Below, in pieces: positions 32,586 to 42,886 of a stretch of DNA of 64,000 nucleotides (positions are counted from its first letter, which is position 1; each line of letters starts with the position of its first letter). The stretch lies in the NCBI GenBank assembly GCA_030433805.1, contig JARUXA010000004.1, forward strand, positions 208,686 through 272,685. Reading direction: 5' to 3'. The translations under genes were made by a program, and so were the position numbers. The notes beneath the pieces are model-generated. The model made no database searches and had not been told where the DNA came from. It saw only the letters and a list, made by a program, of their open reading frames with translations. This DNA is from Sphingomonas sp. PsM26 (lineage in GTDB: Bacteria > Pseudomonadota > Alphaproteobacteria > Sphingomonadales > Sphingomonadaceae).

Positions 32586-34013
32586 GTGAAATTGGGTGCG
32601 CTGACCGGTGGAAACGAAAGCGCGACGGTAAGTGGCTTCGCGATCGACCACCGCAAGGTCGCGCCGGGAACGGTGTTCGGAGCGTTCCAGGGCGCGGCCG
32701 TCAACGGTGAGGACTATATCGCGGCGGCGGTGGCGGGGGGCGCGATCGCGGTCGTGGCGCGACCCGAGGCGGTGGTGGACGGCGCGGTGCACATCGCCGA
32801 TACCAATCCGCGGCGTGCCTTTGCGCAGCTTGCCGCGCGCTATTTCGCCCCGTTCCCGGGCGTCGCGGTGGCGGTGACGGGGACCAACGGCAAGACCTCG
32901 ACGGTCGAGATGGTGCGGCAATTGTGGCGCATGGCGGGGTTCCACGCGGCGTCGATCGGGACACTGGGCGTGACCACGGGGGACGACCGCGTTTCGACCG
33001 GGCTGACGACGCCCGACGTGGTGACGTTCCTGTCCAACGTCGCCGGGCTGGCGCGCGAGGGCGTGACGCATGTGGCGTTCGAGGCATCCAGCCACGGATT
33101 GATGCAATATCGCACCGAGGGGCTGGCGGTCCGGGCGGCGGCGTTCACCAATCTCAGTCGCGATCACCTCGATTATCACGGGACGATGGACGCTTATCTC
33201 GAGGCGAAGCTGCGGCTGTTCTCCGAGGTGCTGGCCGATGGCGGCACCGCGGTGCTGTGGGCGGACGATCCGGCGAGCGCGAAGGTCGCCAAGGTTGCAC
33301 AGGCGCGCGGCGTTGCGGTGGCGACGGTGGGAACGTCGGGGGAGCGGCTCAGGCTGATCAAGCGGGTGCCGAGCCTGCTCGGACAGGTGCTGACGATCGA
33401 GGCGGATGGCGCGACCTATACGATCAACCTGCCGCTGATCGGCGCATATCAGGCGGCGAATGCGCTGACCGCGGCGGGACTGGTGATCGCGACGGGCGGC
33501 GACGTGGCGGCGACACTGGCGAATATCACGCGTTTACAACCGGTTAGAGGGCGTCTGGAGCGGGCGGTGATCGCCGCCAGCGGCGCGCCGGTCTATGTCG
33601 ATTACGCCCACACCCCCGATGCGCTGGAAGCGGCGATCGCTGCGCTCAAGCCCCATGCGGGCGGGCGGCTGATCGTCGTGATCGGCGCGGGCGGCGACCG
33701 CGACCAGGGCAAGCGCGCCGAAATGGGGCGCGTCGCGATCGAACAGGCCGACCAAGTCATTGTTACCGATGACAATCCCCGCAGCGAGGACCCCGCCGCG
33801 ATCCGCGCGATGGTGCTGGAAGGCGCGCCGGGCGCGACCGAGATCGGGTCGCGGCGGGATGCGATCCGCGCGGCGATCCAGGCGGCGGGACCGCAGGATA
33901 TCGTTCTGATTGCAGGCAAAGGGCACGAACAGGGGCAGATCGTGGGCGATCTGGTGCTGCCGTTCGACGACGTCAGCGTCGCGCGCGAGATGGCGCAGGA
34001 GCTGAGCGCATGA
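32586..34013 (+). CDS. murE: UDP-MurNAc-tripeptide synthetase (meso-diaminopimelate type)
   Basis: The 475-residue cytoplasmic ligase adds the third peptide residue. The ATP loop is TGTNGKTS (about residues 97-104). The amino-acid-binding motif reads DNPR at 396-399, the form found in enzymes that use meso-diaminopimelate rather than lysine. The start is GTG at 32586 with AAGGA upstream; 11 bases separate it from the ftsI stop. The frame also stays open into ftsI, which is not used. Confidence 0.96.
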   Translation: MKLGALTGGNESATVSGFAIDHRKVAPGTVFGAFQGAAVNGEDYIAAAVAGGAIAVVARPEAVVDGAVHIADTNPRRAFAQLAARYFAPFPGVAVAVTGTNGKTSTVEMVRQLWRMAGFHAASIGTLGVTTGDDRVSTGLTTPDVVTFLSNVAGLAREGVTHVAFEASSHGLMQYRTEGLAVRAAAFTNLSRDHLDYHGTMDAYLEAKLRLFSEVLADGGTAVLWADDPASAKVAKVAQARGVAVATVGTSGERLRLIKRVPSLLGQVLTIEADGATYTINLPLIGAYQAANALTAAGLVIATGGDVAATLANITRLQPVRGRLERAVIAASGAPVYVDYAHTPDALEAAIAALKPHAGGRLIVVIGAGGDRDQGKRAEMGRVAIEQADQVIVTDDNPRSEDPAAIRAMVLEGAPGATEIGSRRDAIRAAIQAAGPQDIVLIAGKGHEQGQIVGDLVLPFDDVSVAREMAQELSA

Positions 34014-35386
34014 GCGCGCCGTTGTGGACCGCGGCGGAGATCGCCGCCGCGACGGGCGGTACCGCATCCGCCGACTTCGCCGCGACCGGCGTCACTTTTG
34101 ACTCACGCGAGGTCGGCAAAGGCGATCTTTTTGTCGCGATGAAGGGCGCATTCAGCGACGGTTTCAGCTTTCTCGACACCGTTTTTACGCAAGGTGCCGC
34201 CGGTTCGGTCGTGTCCGAGCCCACAAAATACCCGCATGTGCTCGTCCCCGACACGACCCTGGCGCTCGACGCGCTCGCGCGTGCGGCGCGCGCACGGACC
34301 TCGGCCAAGATCATCGGCGTCACCGGGTCGGTCGGCAAGACCGGGACCAAGGAAGCGCTGTTCGCAGCACTCGATCGCGGTGCGCCCGATGCCGCGCATC
34401 GTTCGGTCAAGAGCTACAACAACCATACCGGCGTTCCGCTCAGTCTAGCGCGGATGCCCGCAGAGACGCGCTTCGGCGTGTTCGAGATGGGGATGAACCA
34501 TGCGGGCGAACTCGCGCAACTGACGCAGCTCGTCCGCCCGCACGTCGCGATCGTCACGACAATCGCCCCCGCGCACACCGAATTCTTTCCGAACGAGGAG
34601 GCGATCGCGGACGCCAAGGGGGAGATCTTCGCGGGGCTCGAACCCGGCGGGGTGGCGATCGTGCCGTATGACAGTCCTCACCGCGACCGGCTGATCGCCG
34701 CGGCCAGGCCTTATGCCGCGCGGATCGTGACCTTCGGGCTCGACAAGGCGGCGGACGTCCGCGCGATGGAGACGATGCGCACCGCGCGCGGGACGTTCGT
34801 GACCGCGAAGATCGGCACACGTGAGCTGAGCTTCACGATGGGGCAGGCGGGGATGCACTGGGTGTCGAACGGGCTGGCGGTGCTGGCCGCGGTCGATGCG
34901 GTCGGCGGCGACCTTGCGCTGGCGGGACTGGCGCTGGCGGAAATGGGCGGGCTCGCCGGACGCGGCGCGCGCTTCACCGTGGCGGCGCCGGGCGGCAGCG
35001 CGCTGGTGATCGACGAAAGCTACAATGCCAATCCGGCATCGATGCGCGCGACGCTTGCGGTGCTCGCCGCCGAAAAGGGCGTGCGGCGGATCGTCATGCT
35101 CGGCGAAATGCGCGAGCTGGGTGACGATAGCGATTCCTATCACGCGGCGCTCGCCGAGCCGATCCTCGCGGCGGGGGTCGAAGCGGGTATTCTTGTCGGT
35201 GAACGCATCACCCCGCTGGCGAACGCGCTTGAGGGCAAGGGCGATTTCGTCCATGTCGCGGACGCTGCCGCGGCGCGGGCTGCCCTGTCTGCGATGCTGG
35301 GGGCGGGGGACGCGGTGCTCATCAAGGGATCGAACGGCGTAGGGTTGGCGGCGGTTGTCGCAAGCCTGCGGGGCGGGACACAGTAA
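34010..35386 (+). CDS. murF: UDP-MurNAc-pentapeptide synthetase
   Basis: The 458-residue ligase adds D-Ala-D-Ala to the tripeptide. It has the Mur ligase P-loop [15 protein letters not shown] (about residues 103-117), [11 protein letters not shown] (substrate region) and [13 protein letters not shown]. It overlaps murE by four bases, and its stop shares a base with the mraY ATG. Confidence 0.96.
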   Translation: MSAPLWTAAEIAAATGGTASADFAATGVTFDSREVGKGDLFVAMKGAFSDGFSFLDTVFTQGAAGSVVSEPTKYPHVLVPDTTLALDALARAARARTSAKIIGVTGSVGKTGTKEALFAALDRGAPDAAHRSVKSYNNHTGVPLSLARMPAETRFGVFEMGMNHAGELAQLTQLVRPHVAIVTTIAPAHTEFFPNEEAIADAKGEIFAGLEPGGVAIVPYDSPHRDRLIAAARPYAARIVTFGLDKAADVRAMETMRTARGTFVTAKIGTRELSFTMGQAGMHWVSNGLAVLAAVDAVGGDLALAGLALAEMGGLAGRGARFTVAAPGGSALVIDESYNANPASMRATLAVLAAEKGVRRIVMLGEMRELGDDSDSYHAALAEPILAAGVEAGILVGERITPLANALEGKGDFVHVADAAAARAALSAMLGAGDAVLIKGSNGVGLAAVVASLRGGTQ

Positions 35387-36456
35387 TGCTCTATTTCATC
35401 GCCGAATATCTGGGATTCCCGGGGGGGCTCAATCTCTTCCGCTATCTGTCCTTCCGCACCGGCGGGGCGGTGGCGACGTCGCTGTTCCTCGGGCTGCTGA
35501 TCGGCCCGCGGTTCATCGGCTGGCTGCGCGTGCGGCAGGGCAAGGGGCAGCCGATTCGGCTCGACGGCCCGCAGTCGCATCTGTCGAAGCGCGGCACGCC
35601 GACGATGGGCGGGCTGATGATCCTGACCAGCCTGGTCGTCTCCAGCCTGTTGTGGATGGACCTGTCCAACCCGTTCGTCTGGGCGTGCACCTTCGTGACG
35701 CTGGGATTTGGCGCGATCGGGTTCCTCGACGACTATGACAAGGTGCGCAAGGCGAGCACCGCGGGCGTCTCGAGCAAGCTGCGGCTGATCGGCGAGTTCG
35801 CGATCGCGCTGGTTGCGAGCGCGATCATCGTTCACCAGAACGGGACGCATCTGTATCTGCCGTTCTACACCGGGCCGGTGATCCAGCTGGGGTGGTTCTA
35901 CGTCGTGTTCGCGGCGTTCACGATCGTTGCGTTCGGCAATGCGGTGAATTTGACCGACGGGCTGGACGGGCTCGCCACGATGCCGGTGATCATCGCGAGC
36001 GTTGCGTTCATGCTGATCGTGTACCTTGCCGGCAACCTCAAGTTCGCGACCTATCTCGGGATTCCGCACGTGCCGCATGCGGGCGATCTGGCGATCTTCT
36101 GTGGCGGGATCGTGGGGGCGGGGCTCGCCTTCCTGTGGTTCAATGCGCCGCCGGCCGCGGTGTTCATGGGCGACACCGGGAGCCTTGCGCTCGGCGGCGC
36201 GCTCGGGGCGATCTCGGTCGTGGCGCATCACGAGATCGTGCTCGGGATCATCGGCGGTCTGTTCGTGGTCGAGGCGGTGAGCGTCATCGTCCAGGTGTTC
36301 TGGTACAAGCGCACCGGGCGCCGCGTGTTCAAGATGGCGCCGATTCACCACCATTTCGAGCAGCTCGGGTGGAGCGAGCCGACCGTCGTGATTCGTTTCT
36401 GGATCATTGCGCTGGTGCTGGCGCTGGCGGGTCTTTCGACGTTGAAGTTGCGGTGA
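35386..36456 (+). CDS. mraY: Phospho-N-acetylmuramoyl-pentapeptide transferase
   Basis: The 356-residue multi-spanning membrane enzyme makes lipid I from undecaprenyl phosphate. Conserved segments are [24 protein letters not shown] (the catalytic Asp pair) and [10 protein letters not shown], and PIHHHFE near the C-terminus. It starts one base into the murF stop codon. A palindromic element follows its stop, before murD. Confidence 0.97.
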   Translation: MLYFIAEYLGFPGGLNLFRYLSFRTGGAVATSLFLGLLIGPRFIGWLRVRQGKGQPIRLDGPQSHLSKRGTPTMGGLMILTSLVVSSLLWMDLSNPFVWACTFVTLGFGAIGFLDDYDKVRKASTAGVSSKLRLIGEFAIALVASAIIVHQNGTHLYLPFYTGPVIQLGWFYVVFAAFTIVAFGNAVNLTDGLDGLATMPVIIASVAFMLIVYLAGNLKFATYLGIPHVPHAGDLAIFCGGIVGAGLAFLWFNAPPAAVFMGDTGSLALGGALGAISVVAHHEIVLGIIGGLFVVEAVSVIVQVFWYKRTGRRVFKMAPIHHHFEQLGWSEPTVVIRFWIIALVLALAGLSTLKLR

Positions 36457-36495
36457 TTGTTTCAATGATTTTGAGCGGTGCGCGGCTTTTTCTGG

Positions 36496-36598
36496 AGCCC
36501 CTCCCCTTCAGGGGAGGGGTTTGGGGTGGGGCGTGTCTCACCGAGACTGGTGCCCGTTACAGCCCCACCCCAACCCCTCCCCTGAAGGGGAGGGGCTT
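36496..36598. repeat. REP-like element, CCCCTCCCC family, between mraY and murD
   Basis: A 103-bp element has arms AGCCCCTCCCCTTCAGGGGA and their inverted copy at the right, and a body starting GGGGCGTGTCTCACCGAGAC. The same element, inverted and about 90 percent alike in its body, lies 275 bp further on inside murD (36771-36874). It fills the 163-bp gap between mraY and murD; nothing else is seen there. Confidence 0.9.
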
Positions 36599-36619
36599 TA
36601 TTGCGATGGTGGCGCTGCT

Positions 36620-38008
36620 GTGATCGTTTCCTCTCTCTGGGCTGGCAAGCGTTACGCTGTGCTGGGGCTTGCGCGCTCGGGCGTGGCGAGTGTGCGTGCG
36701 CTGGTGGCGGGCGGGGCAGCGGTGGTTGCTTGGGATTCGGATGCGGCGAAGCGGGCGGCTCTTTCTTCTCAAGCCCCTCCCCTTCAGGGGAGGGGTTGGG
36801 GTGGGGCTGTAACAGGCGCTGGTCTCGGTGAGACACGCCCCACCCCCAACCCCTCCCCTGAAGGGGAGGGGCTTTTGACGTTCGACGATCCGGAAGCGTT
36901 CGACCTCAAGGGCTTCGACGGATTGGTAGTCTCCCCCGGTGTCCCCCTCAACCGGCACCCCGTCGCGGCCCGCGCACGCGTCGCGAACGTCCCCATCCTC
37001 GGCGACATCGAACTCTTCGCCCAGGCGCGCCCCGCGCTGCCGTCCCACAAGGTCGTCGGCATCACCGGCACCAACGGTAAGTCGACCACCACAGCACTCA
37101 TCCACCACATCCTGCAGACCGCAGGCATCCCCAGCCTGATGGGCGGCAACATCGGCCTGCCGATCCTCGAACAGCCACCGCTCCCCGAAGGCAGCGTCTA
37201 TGTGCTCGAACTGTCGAGCTACCAGATCGACCTGACGCAGACCCTCGATTGCGACGTCGCAGTGCTGCTCAACATCACCCCCGATCATCTCGACCGCTAC
37301 GACGGGTTCGACGCCTACGCCGCGTCCAAGGCCCGCCTGTTCGCGATGCAGTCGCCGGAACACGCCGCGATCATCGGGATCGGCGACACGCCCTCGGCGC
37401 TGATCGCGCGCAGCCTGTCCGCGCGGGGCGAGCATCTCACCAAGATCGCGCCCGGCGTGTGTATGGACCAGTCGCGCTGGCCGTCGCTGCAAGGGCCGCA
37501 CAATGCGCAGAATGCGCTCGCCGCGATCGCGGTCGCGCAGGCGCTGGGGGTCAGCGAAGCCGCGATCGACGCGGGGCTGCAAAGCTTCACGGGGCTGGCG
37601 CACCGGATGGAGCGTGTACGGGTCCGGGATGGCGTCGCCTATGTCAACGACAGCAAGGCGACCAACCCCGAATCCACCGCGCCCGCGCTGGCGGCGTTCG
37701 GGCGGATCCACTGGATCCTGGGCGGCGAAGCCAAGTCGGACGATCTCGACGCGTGCGCGCCGCAGTTCGGGCATGTCGCCTGTGCCTATACGATCGGTGC
37801 GGCGGGGCCGCGGTTCGCCGCGATCCTGGCGGGCAAGGTGCCGGTCGAGCAATGCGGCGATCTTGCCACCGCGGTCGCCGCCGCCGCGCGGAGTGCCGCG
37901 CCGGGAGACACGGTGCTGCTGTCGCCCGCGTGCGCATCGTTCGATCAATTTCGCGATTTCGAGGATCGCGGCACGCAATTCCGGACTTTGGTCGAGGCGC
38001 TCCAGTGA
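36620..38008 (+). CDS. murD: UDP-MurNAc-L-alanine:D-glutamate ligase with an element-derived insert
   Basis: The 462-residue ligase adds D-Glu to UDP-MurNAc-L-Ala. It has YAVLGLARSG near the N-terminus, the ATP loop GITGTNGKSTTT (around residue 150), NITPDHLDRYDGF and NDSKATNPEST. The GTG at 36620 gives the normal N-terminus; an ATG upstream would lie within the palindromic element. Residues about 50-85 (APPLQGRG to GEGLL) are encoded by a second copy of that element, and the frame is kept. The insert sits after the second beta strand of the nucleotide-binding domain, a variable place. E. coli MurD has 438 residues. The stop overlaps the ftsW start. Confidence 0.95.
   Translation: MIVSSLWAGKRYAVLGLARSGVASVRALVAGGAAVVAWDSDAAKRAALSSQAPPLQGRGWGGAVTGAGLGETRPTPNPSPEGEGLLTFDDPEAFDLKGFDGLVVSPGVPLNRHPVAARARVANVPILGDIELFAQARPALPSHKVVGITGTNGKSTTTALIHHILQTAGIPSLMGGNIGLPILEQPPLPEGSVYVLELSSYQIDLTQTLDCDVAVLLNITPDHLDRYDGFDAYAASKARLFAMQSPEHAAIIGIGDTPSALIARSLSARGEHLTKIAPGVCMDQSRWPSLQGPHNAQNALAAIAVAQALGVSEAAIDAGLQSFTGLAHRMERVRVRDGVAYVNDSKATNPESTAPALAAFGRIHWILGGEAKSDDLDACAPQFGHVACAYTIGAAGPRFAAILAGKVPVEQCGDLATAVAAAARSAAPGDTVLLSPACASFDQFRDFEDRGTQFRTLVEALQ
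36771..36874. repeat. REP-like element, CCCCTCCCC family, inside murD
   Basis: A 104-bp element has arms AAGCCCCTCCCCTTCAGGGG (25 bp in all) and the inverted arm ending GGGGAGGGGCTT. It lies in the murD coding sequence and is read through in frame. Its body is the reverse complement of the body of the intergenic copy at 36496-36598, with a few changes. No stop codon arises in the murD frame. Confidence 0.92.
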
Positions 38009-39228
38009 ACGACATGAGCAATAGCCCGCCAAAATTGTGGAAGAGCATGAAGGGTCGCGGCGGACGCGGCGACCGGTCGCCGCTCGGCACGTGGTTCTGG
38101 GACATCGACCGGATGCTGCTGCTGCTGACGCTGCTGCTGATCGCGGTCGGTCTGGTCGCGGTCGGGGCGGCGTCGCCCGCCGCGGCGACGCGCTATTCGG
38201 ACGGCAAGCACGTCGTCCCGCCGCTCTTCTATCTGTGGTGGCAGCTTGCGTGGGTCGGCGTTTCGCTGCCTGTCCTGCTGGGGGTGTCGATGCTGCCCGT
38301 GCCCGTTGCGCGCCGGATGGCGCTGATCGGTACAGTCGCCTGCCTTGTGCTGTTGATGCTGGTCCCGGTGTTCGGGGTGCAGAAGAACGGTGCGACGCGC
38401 TGGCTCAACCTCGGCGTGTCGTTGCTTCAGCCGTCCGAATTCCTCAAACCGTTCTTTATCGTGACGGCGGCGTGGGTGCTGTCGATGCGCGCGAAGGACG
38501 ATGCGCTGCCGGTGGTGACGATCACCGCGGGGATGACCGCGCTCGTCTCGGTGCTGCTGATGCTGCAGCCCGATTTCGGGCAGACGGTGGTGTTCTGCGC
38601 GGTTTGGATGGCGTTGCTGCTGATCTCGGGCACGTCGCCCAAGATCATCGCGGGCTTCGTTGCGGCGGTCCCGGCGGGGCTGGTCGCGGCGTACATGTTC
38701 TACGGGACGGCGCGCGCGCGGATCAACGCGTTCATCTTCCCCGACCATGACGGACCGGGCGCGGCCGACCATTACCAGACCAACGCGGCGCACGACACGA
38801 TCACCGCGGGCGGCTGGCGCGGAACCGGGCCGGGCGGCGGCGCGATGAAGTTCCGGCTGCCCGAGGGGCATACCGATTACATCTTCTCGGTGATCGGCGA
38901 GGAATTCGGGCTGATCGCGTGCATGATCATTGCGATGCTGTTCCTCGCGATCGTCGTGCGCGTGTTCGTCAAACTGCTCGACGAGCAGGACGAATTTCGC
39001 CTGTTCGCGGCGGCGGGGCTGGCGACGCAGTTCGGCATCCAGGCGCTGATCTCGATGGCGGTCAACACCGGGATCGCGCCGAGCAAGGGCATGACGCTGC
39101 CGTTTATCTCGTACGGCGGATCGTCGCTGATCGCCTTGTCGATCGGAATGGGGTTGCTGCTGGCGTTTACCCGACGCAATCCGTTCGTCTTGCGATCCAA
39201 ATATATCGCGCGATGGAGCGGCGAATGA
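38005..39228 (+). CDS. ftsW: Septal peptidoglycan polymerase FtsW
   Basis: The 407-residue SEDS-family membrane protein joins lipid II into glycan strands at the septum together with FtsI. About ten hydrophobic segments are present. Typical motifs are QPSEFLKPFFI, QPDFGQTVV and, near the C-terminus, NTGIAPSKGMTLPFISYGGS. The start is GTG at 38005, overlapping the murD stop (GTGA); ATG at 38014 is an alternative. Confidence 0.96.
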   Translation: MNDMSNSPPKLWKSMKGRGGRGDRSPLGTWFWDIDRMLLLLTLLLIAVGLVAVGAASPAAATRYSDGKHVVPPLFYLWWQLAWVGVSLPVLLGVSMLPVPVARRMALIGTVACLVLLMLVPVFGVQKNGATRWLNLGVSLLQPSEFLKPFFIVTAAWVLSMRAKDDALPVVTITAGMTALVSVLLMLQPDFGQTVVFCAVWMALLLISGTSPKIIAGFVAAVPAGLVAAYMFYGTARARINAFIFPDHDGPGAADHYQTNAAHDTITAGGWRGTGPGGGAMKFRLPEGHTDYIFSVIGEEFGLIACMIIAMLFLAIVVRVFVKLLDEQDEFRLFAAAGLATQFGIQALISMAVNTGIAPSKGMTLPFISYGGSSLIALSIGMGLLLAFTRRNPFVLRSKYIARWSGE

Positions 39229-40385
39229 GCGTGGCGAAACACTTCGTACTGGCAGCGGGCGGGACCGGCGGGCACATGGTGCCGGCGGCGGCGCTTGCGG
39301 CCGAACTGATGCGGCGCGGGCATTATGTCGCGCTGGTCAGCGATGAGCGCGGCGTGCGCTTTCCCGGGCTGTTCGAGGGGATCCAGACGCATATCCTCCC
39401 CGCGGGGCGGCTGGGCGGCGGGCCGGTCGGCTATCTCAAGGCGACGTCCGCGATGCTGAAAGGCCGCGCGATGGCGATCCAGCTCTACAAGAGCTTCCGC
39501 CCCGATGCGGTGATCGGCTTCGGGGGCTATCCGGCGCTGCCGGCGCTGCTGGGGGCGTTCAACCAGAAGATCCCGACCGCGGTGCACGAGCAGAATGCGG
39601 TGCTGGGCCGGGTCAACCGGCTGGTCGCACGCAAGGTCAATGCGATCGCGACATCCTATGCCGAGGTCGAGCGGCTGGGCGGGAAGCTGCGCGACAAGAC
39701 GTATCTGGTCGGCAATCCGGTGCGCGATGCGGTGATCGCGCTGCGCGCCAAGCCGTATCCGCTGCTCGAGGAAGACGGGATCTTCCGCGTGCTCGTGACC
39801 GGCGGCAGCCAGGGCGCGAGCGTGCTGAGCCGGGTGGTGCCCGACGGCCTGTCGCTGCTGCCGCTGGCGTTCCGGCGACGGTTGCAGGTGACGCATCAGG
39901 CGCGGATCGAGGATATCGAGGCGTGCCGCGCCAAATATGCCGAGTTGTCGATCGCGGCGGAACTGGCGACCTATCTGCCCGACTTGCCCGAGCAACTGGC
40001 GTGGGCGCATGTCGTGATCGCGCGCGCGGGTGCGTCGACGCTGGCGGAGCTGACGTGCGCGGGGCGGCCGGCGATTCTCGTGCCGCTGCCGTCTGCGACC
40101 GATGATCACCAGACCGTCAACGCGCGCGAGATGACGCTCGCGGGCGGCGCGCGGACGATCCAGCAGAGCAGTTTCACGCCGGTCGAACTCGCCAAGCAGA
40201 TGCAGAAGCTCGGGCTCGATCCCGCGGCACTCCAGAATGCCGCGGCGCGCGCGCGCGGCTGCGGTCGCCCGGAAGCGGCGAGCGATCTCGCGGACCTCGT
40301 CGAGAGCCTCGGCAATACGCGCGGCGACATGCCGATCGGTGCGCCACAGCGCCGCAACCCCAATCAGAAGGCAGCATTCGCATGA
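39225..40385 (+). CDS. murG: UDP-GlcNAc:undecaprenyl-PP-MurNAc-pentapeptide transferase
   Basis: The 386-residue membrane-associated GT28 glycosyltransferase turns lipid I into lipid II. It has [16 protein letters not shown] (the GGTGGH loop) near residue 10, [26 protein letters not shown] and [12 protein letters not shown]. The ATG at 39225 overlaps the ftsW stop (ATGA). Its own stop overlaps murC by four bases. Confidence 0.96.
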   Translation: MSVAKHFVLAAGGTGGHMVPAAALAAELMRRGHYVALVSDERGVRFPGLFEGIQTHILPAGRLGGGPVGYLKATSAMLKGRAMAIQLYKSFRPDAVIGFGGYPALPALLGAFNQKIPTAVHEQNAVLGRVNRLVARKVNAIATSYAEVERLGGKLRDKTYLVGNPVRDAVIALRAKPYPLLEEDGIFRVLVTGGSQGASVLSRVVPDGLSLLPLAFRRRLQVTHQARIEDIEACRAKYAELSIAAELATYLPDLPEQLAWAHVVIARAGASTLAELTCAGRPAILVPLPSATDDHQTVNAREMTLAGGARTIQQSSFTPVELAKQMQKLGLDPAALQNAAARARGCGRPEAASDLADLVESLGNTRGDMPIGAPQRRNPNQKAAFA

Positions 40386-41797
40386 GGGGTGTCGCAACCG
40401 ACATCGGCACGATCCATTTCGTCGGCATCGGCGGGATCGGCATGTCGGGCATCGCCGAGGTGATGAAGAACCTCGGCTACAGCGTGCAGGGGTCGGACGT
40501 GGCCGAGGGCTATGTCATCGAGGGGCTGCGCGCGAAGGGCATCCCGGTCCTGATCGGGCATCACGCGGACAATCTCGGCGATGCGGCGGTGATCGTGACG
40601 TCGACCGCGATCAAGCGCGGCAACCCCGAGGTCGAGGCGGCACTCGAGCGGCGGATCCCGGTAGTGCGCCGTGCGGAGATGCTCGCCGAGCTGATGCGGC
40701 TCAAATCGACCGTCGCGGTCGCGGGAACGCATGGCAAGACGACGACGACGAGCATGGTCGCGGCGCTGCTCGATGCGGGCGGGGTCGATCCGACCGTCAT
40801 CAACGGCGGGATCATCAACAGTTACGGATCGAACGCACGGCTGGGCGCGAGCGACTGGATGGTGGTCGAGGCGGACGAGAGCGATGGCAGCTTCCTGCGG
40901 CTCGACGGGACGATCGCGGTCGTCACCAACATCGATCCCGAGCATCTCGATCACTATGGCAGCTTCGATCAGGCGAAGAACGCCTATGTCGAGTTCATCG
41001 AGAACGTACCCTTCTACGGCGCGGCATTGCTGTGCCTCGATCATCCCGAAGTGCAGAACATCATCCCGCGTGTCCGCGACCGGCGCGTCGTGACCTATGG
41101 CTTTGCGGCGCAAGCCGACGTGCGCGGGGTCAATGTGACGCCGGTGCCGGGCGGTAACCGCTTCGAGGTTATCATCCGCCACCGCGACGGGACGAGCCGC
41201 TCGATCGAAGGGATCGACCTGCCGATGGCGGGGCGGCACAACGTCCAGAACGCGCTCGCCGCGATCGGCGTGGCGCTCGAGCTCGGCATCGACGATGCGA
41301 CGATCCAGCAGGGATTCAAGCAGTTCGGCGGGGTCAAGCGGCGCTTCACCAACGTCGGCGAAGTCGCGGTGCCGGGCGGGGTGGTCACGATCATCGACGA
41401 TTACGGGCATCACCCGGTCGAGATCCGCGCGGTGCTCGCCGCGGCGCGCGAAGGCGTGCGCAACCGCGTGATCGCGGTCGTCCAGCCGCACCGCTATTCA
41501 CGGCTCGGTGATCTGATGGAGGAGTTCCAGGGCGCGTTCAACGATGCCGACATGGTGCTGGTGACGCCGGTCTATGCGGCGGGCGAGCAGCCGGTCGAGG
41601 GTGTCGACGCGGACGCGCTGGTCGACGGGATCAAGCGCCGCGGGCATCGCTCTGCGGCCACCATCGCGGATGCGGGTGCGCTGGCGCAGACGCTCGCGGG
41701 TGTGGTGCAGGCGGGCGACATGGTCGTTTGCCTGGGCGCTGGCGACATCACCAAATGGGCGGCGGGACTGGCGTCTGGCATCGAGGCGGCGCGATGA
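40382..41797 (+). CDS. murC: UDP-MurNAc:L-alanine ligase
   Basis: The 471-residue ligase adds the first residue of the stem peptide. It has [17 protein letters not shown] near the N-terminus, the ATP loop [14 protein letters not shown] (about residues 116-129), [13 protein letters not shown] and [10 protein letters not shown]. It overlaps murG and murB by four bases each. Confidence 0.97.
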   Translation: MRGVATDIGTIHFVGIGGIGMSGIAEVMKNLGYSVQGSDVAEGYVIEGLRAKGIPVLIGHHADNLGDAAVIVTSTAIKRGNPEVEAALERRIPVVRRAEMLAELMRLKSTVAVAGTHGKTTTTSMVAALLDAGGVDPTVINGGIINSYGSNARLGASDWMVVEADESDGSFLRLDGTIAVVTNIDPEHLDHYGSFDQAKNAYVEFIENVPFYGAALLCLDHPEVQNIIPRVRDRRVVTYGFAAQADVRGVNVTPVPGGNRFEVIIRHRDGTSRSIEGIDLPMAGRHNVQNALAAIGVALELGIDDATIQQGFKQFGGVKRRFTNVGEVAVPGGVVTIIDDYGHHPVEIRAVLAAAREGVRNRVIAVVQPHRYSRLGDLMEEFQGAFNDADMVLVTPVYAAGEQPVEGVDADALVDGIKRRGHRSAATIADAGALAQTLAGVVQAGDMVVCLGAGDITKWAAGLASGIEAAR

Positions 41798-42720
41798 GTG
41801 CGATGCCGCCTTCCGGTGGCACGCGCGTTGCGCGCGATCTGCCCCAAACGGAAGGCCGATTGACCGAGAACGCGCCGCTTGCGCCCCTGGTGTGGTTCAA
41901 ATCGGGCGGCAGCGCGCAGTGGCTGTTCGAGCCGAAGGACACGGCCGACCTCAGTGCCTTCCTTGCCGCGCTCGATCCTGCGGTGCCGGTGTTGCCGCTT
42001 GGGCTAGGGTCGAACCTGATCGTGCGCGACGGCGGGGTGCCGGGCGTGGTGATCCGGCTGGGCAAGCCGTTCGCCAAGGTGTCCGCGATCGACGCGACGA
42101 CGCTGGTGTGCGGCGGCGGGGCGAGCGGGATCCTGGTGTCGTCGTCGGCGCGCGATGCCGGAATCGGGGGCGTCGAGTTTCTGCGTTCGATCCCGGGCAC
42201 GGTCGGCGGGTTCGTGCGGATGAACGGCGGCGCATACGGACGCGAGACCAAGGACGTGCTGGTCGAGTGCGAGATCGTTCTGCGTTCGGGCGAACGCTGT
42301 GTGTTGCCGGTCGCGGCGGTCGGGTACAGCTATCGCCATTCGGACCTACCCGAAGGCTGCATCGTGGTGAGCGCGACCTTTCGCGGGCATCCCGGGGAAC
42401 CGTCGTTGATCCAGGCGGAGATGGACCGCATCGCCGCCGAGCGCGAGGCATCGCAACCGCTGCGCTCGCGCACCGGCGGGTCGACGTTCAAGAACCCGGA
42501 CGGGCACAAGGCCTGGGCGTTGATCGACGCGGCCGGATGTCGCGGACTGACGCGCGGCGATGCGCAGGTGAGCGAAAAACATTGCAACTTCCTGCTCAAC
42601 CTTGGGGCCGCGACCAGCGCCGAGATCGAGGCGCTGGGAGAAGAGGTGCGGGATCGCGTGAAAGCGCAATCGGGAGTGGAATTGACGTGGGAAATTCAGC
42701 GGGTCGGGGTGGTAGCGTGA
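41794..42720 (+). CDS. murB: UDP-N-acetylenolpyruvoylglucosamine reductase
   Basis: The 308-residue flavoenzyme makes UDP-MurNAc. It has [19 protein letters not shown] (FAD binding, about residues 68-86), [20 protein letters not shown] and [12 protein letters not shown] (catalytic Ser region), plus a C-terminal [18 protein letters not shown]. This is a type II (short) MurB. The start ATG at 41794 overlaps the murC stop. A palindromic repeat lies between it and ddl. Confidence 0.96.
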   Translation: MSAMPPSGGTRVARDLPQTEGRLTENAPLAPLVWFKSGGSAQWLFEPKDTADLSAFLAALDPAVPVLPLGLGSNLIVRDGGVPGVVIRLGKPFAKVSAIDATTLVCGGGASGILVSSSARDAGIGGVEFLRSIPGTVGGFVRMNGGAYGRETKDVLVECEIVLRSGERCVLPVAAVGYSYRHSDLPEGCIVVSATFRGHPGEPSLIQAEMDRIAAEREASQPLRSRTGGSTFKNPDGHKAWALIDAAGCRGLTRGDAQVSEKHCNFLLNLGAATSAEIEALGEEVRDRVKAQSGVELTWEIQRVGVVA

Positions 42721-42734
42721 ACGTGTCGTGGCAG

Positions 42735-42882
42735 TTCCTCCCCGGAACGGGGAGGGGGACCATTCGCGTTCTTCACGCGAATGGTGGAGGGGTGGTGCCG
42801 CGAGTGCTCCGCCTGTTGCCCACCCCCTCCACCATTTTGCCGGAAGGGGCAAAATGGTCCCCCTCCCCGTGCCGGGGAGGAA
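42735..42882. repeat. REP-like element, TTCCTCCCCG family, ending in the ddl ribosome-binding site
   Basis: A 148-bp element has outer arms TTCCTCCCCGGAACGGGGAG at the left and an inverted arm ending CGGGGAGGAA at the right, with further nested inverted pairs inside (for example CACCATTTTGCC near 42830). It fills the murB-ddl gap (42721-42886). The right end GGGGAGGA is 5-6 bases from the ddl ATG and is the only purine-rich stretch there, so the repeat seems to provide the Shine-Dalgarno sequence. A related copy is at 56825-56955. Confidence 0.85.
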
Positions 42883-42886
42883 CCCG

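Noticed and set aside
30644..32704. A minus-strand open frame of 686 codons opposite ftsI
   Set aside because: Antisense to an intact ftsI with all penicillin-binding motifs; no start or family support. It is a shadow of codon bias.
36620..38008. murD as a pseudogene broken by an insertion
   Set aside because: The insert keeps the frame and has no stop, and all downstream ligase motifs are present, so the gene looks functional.
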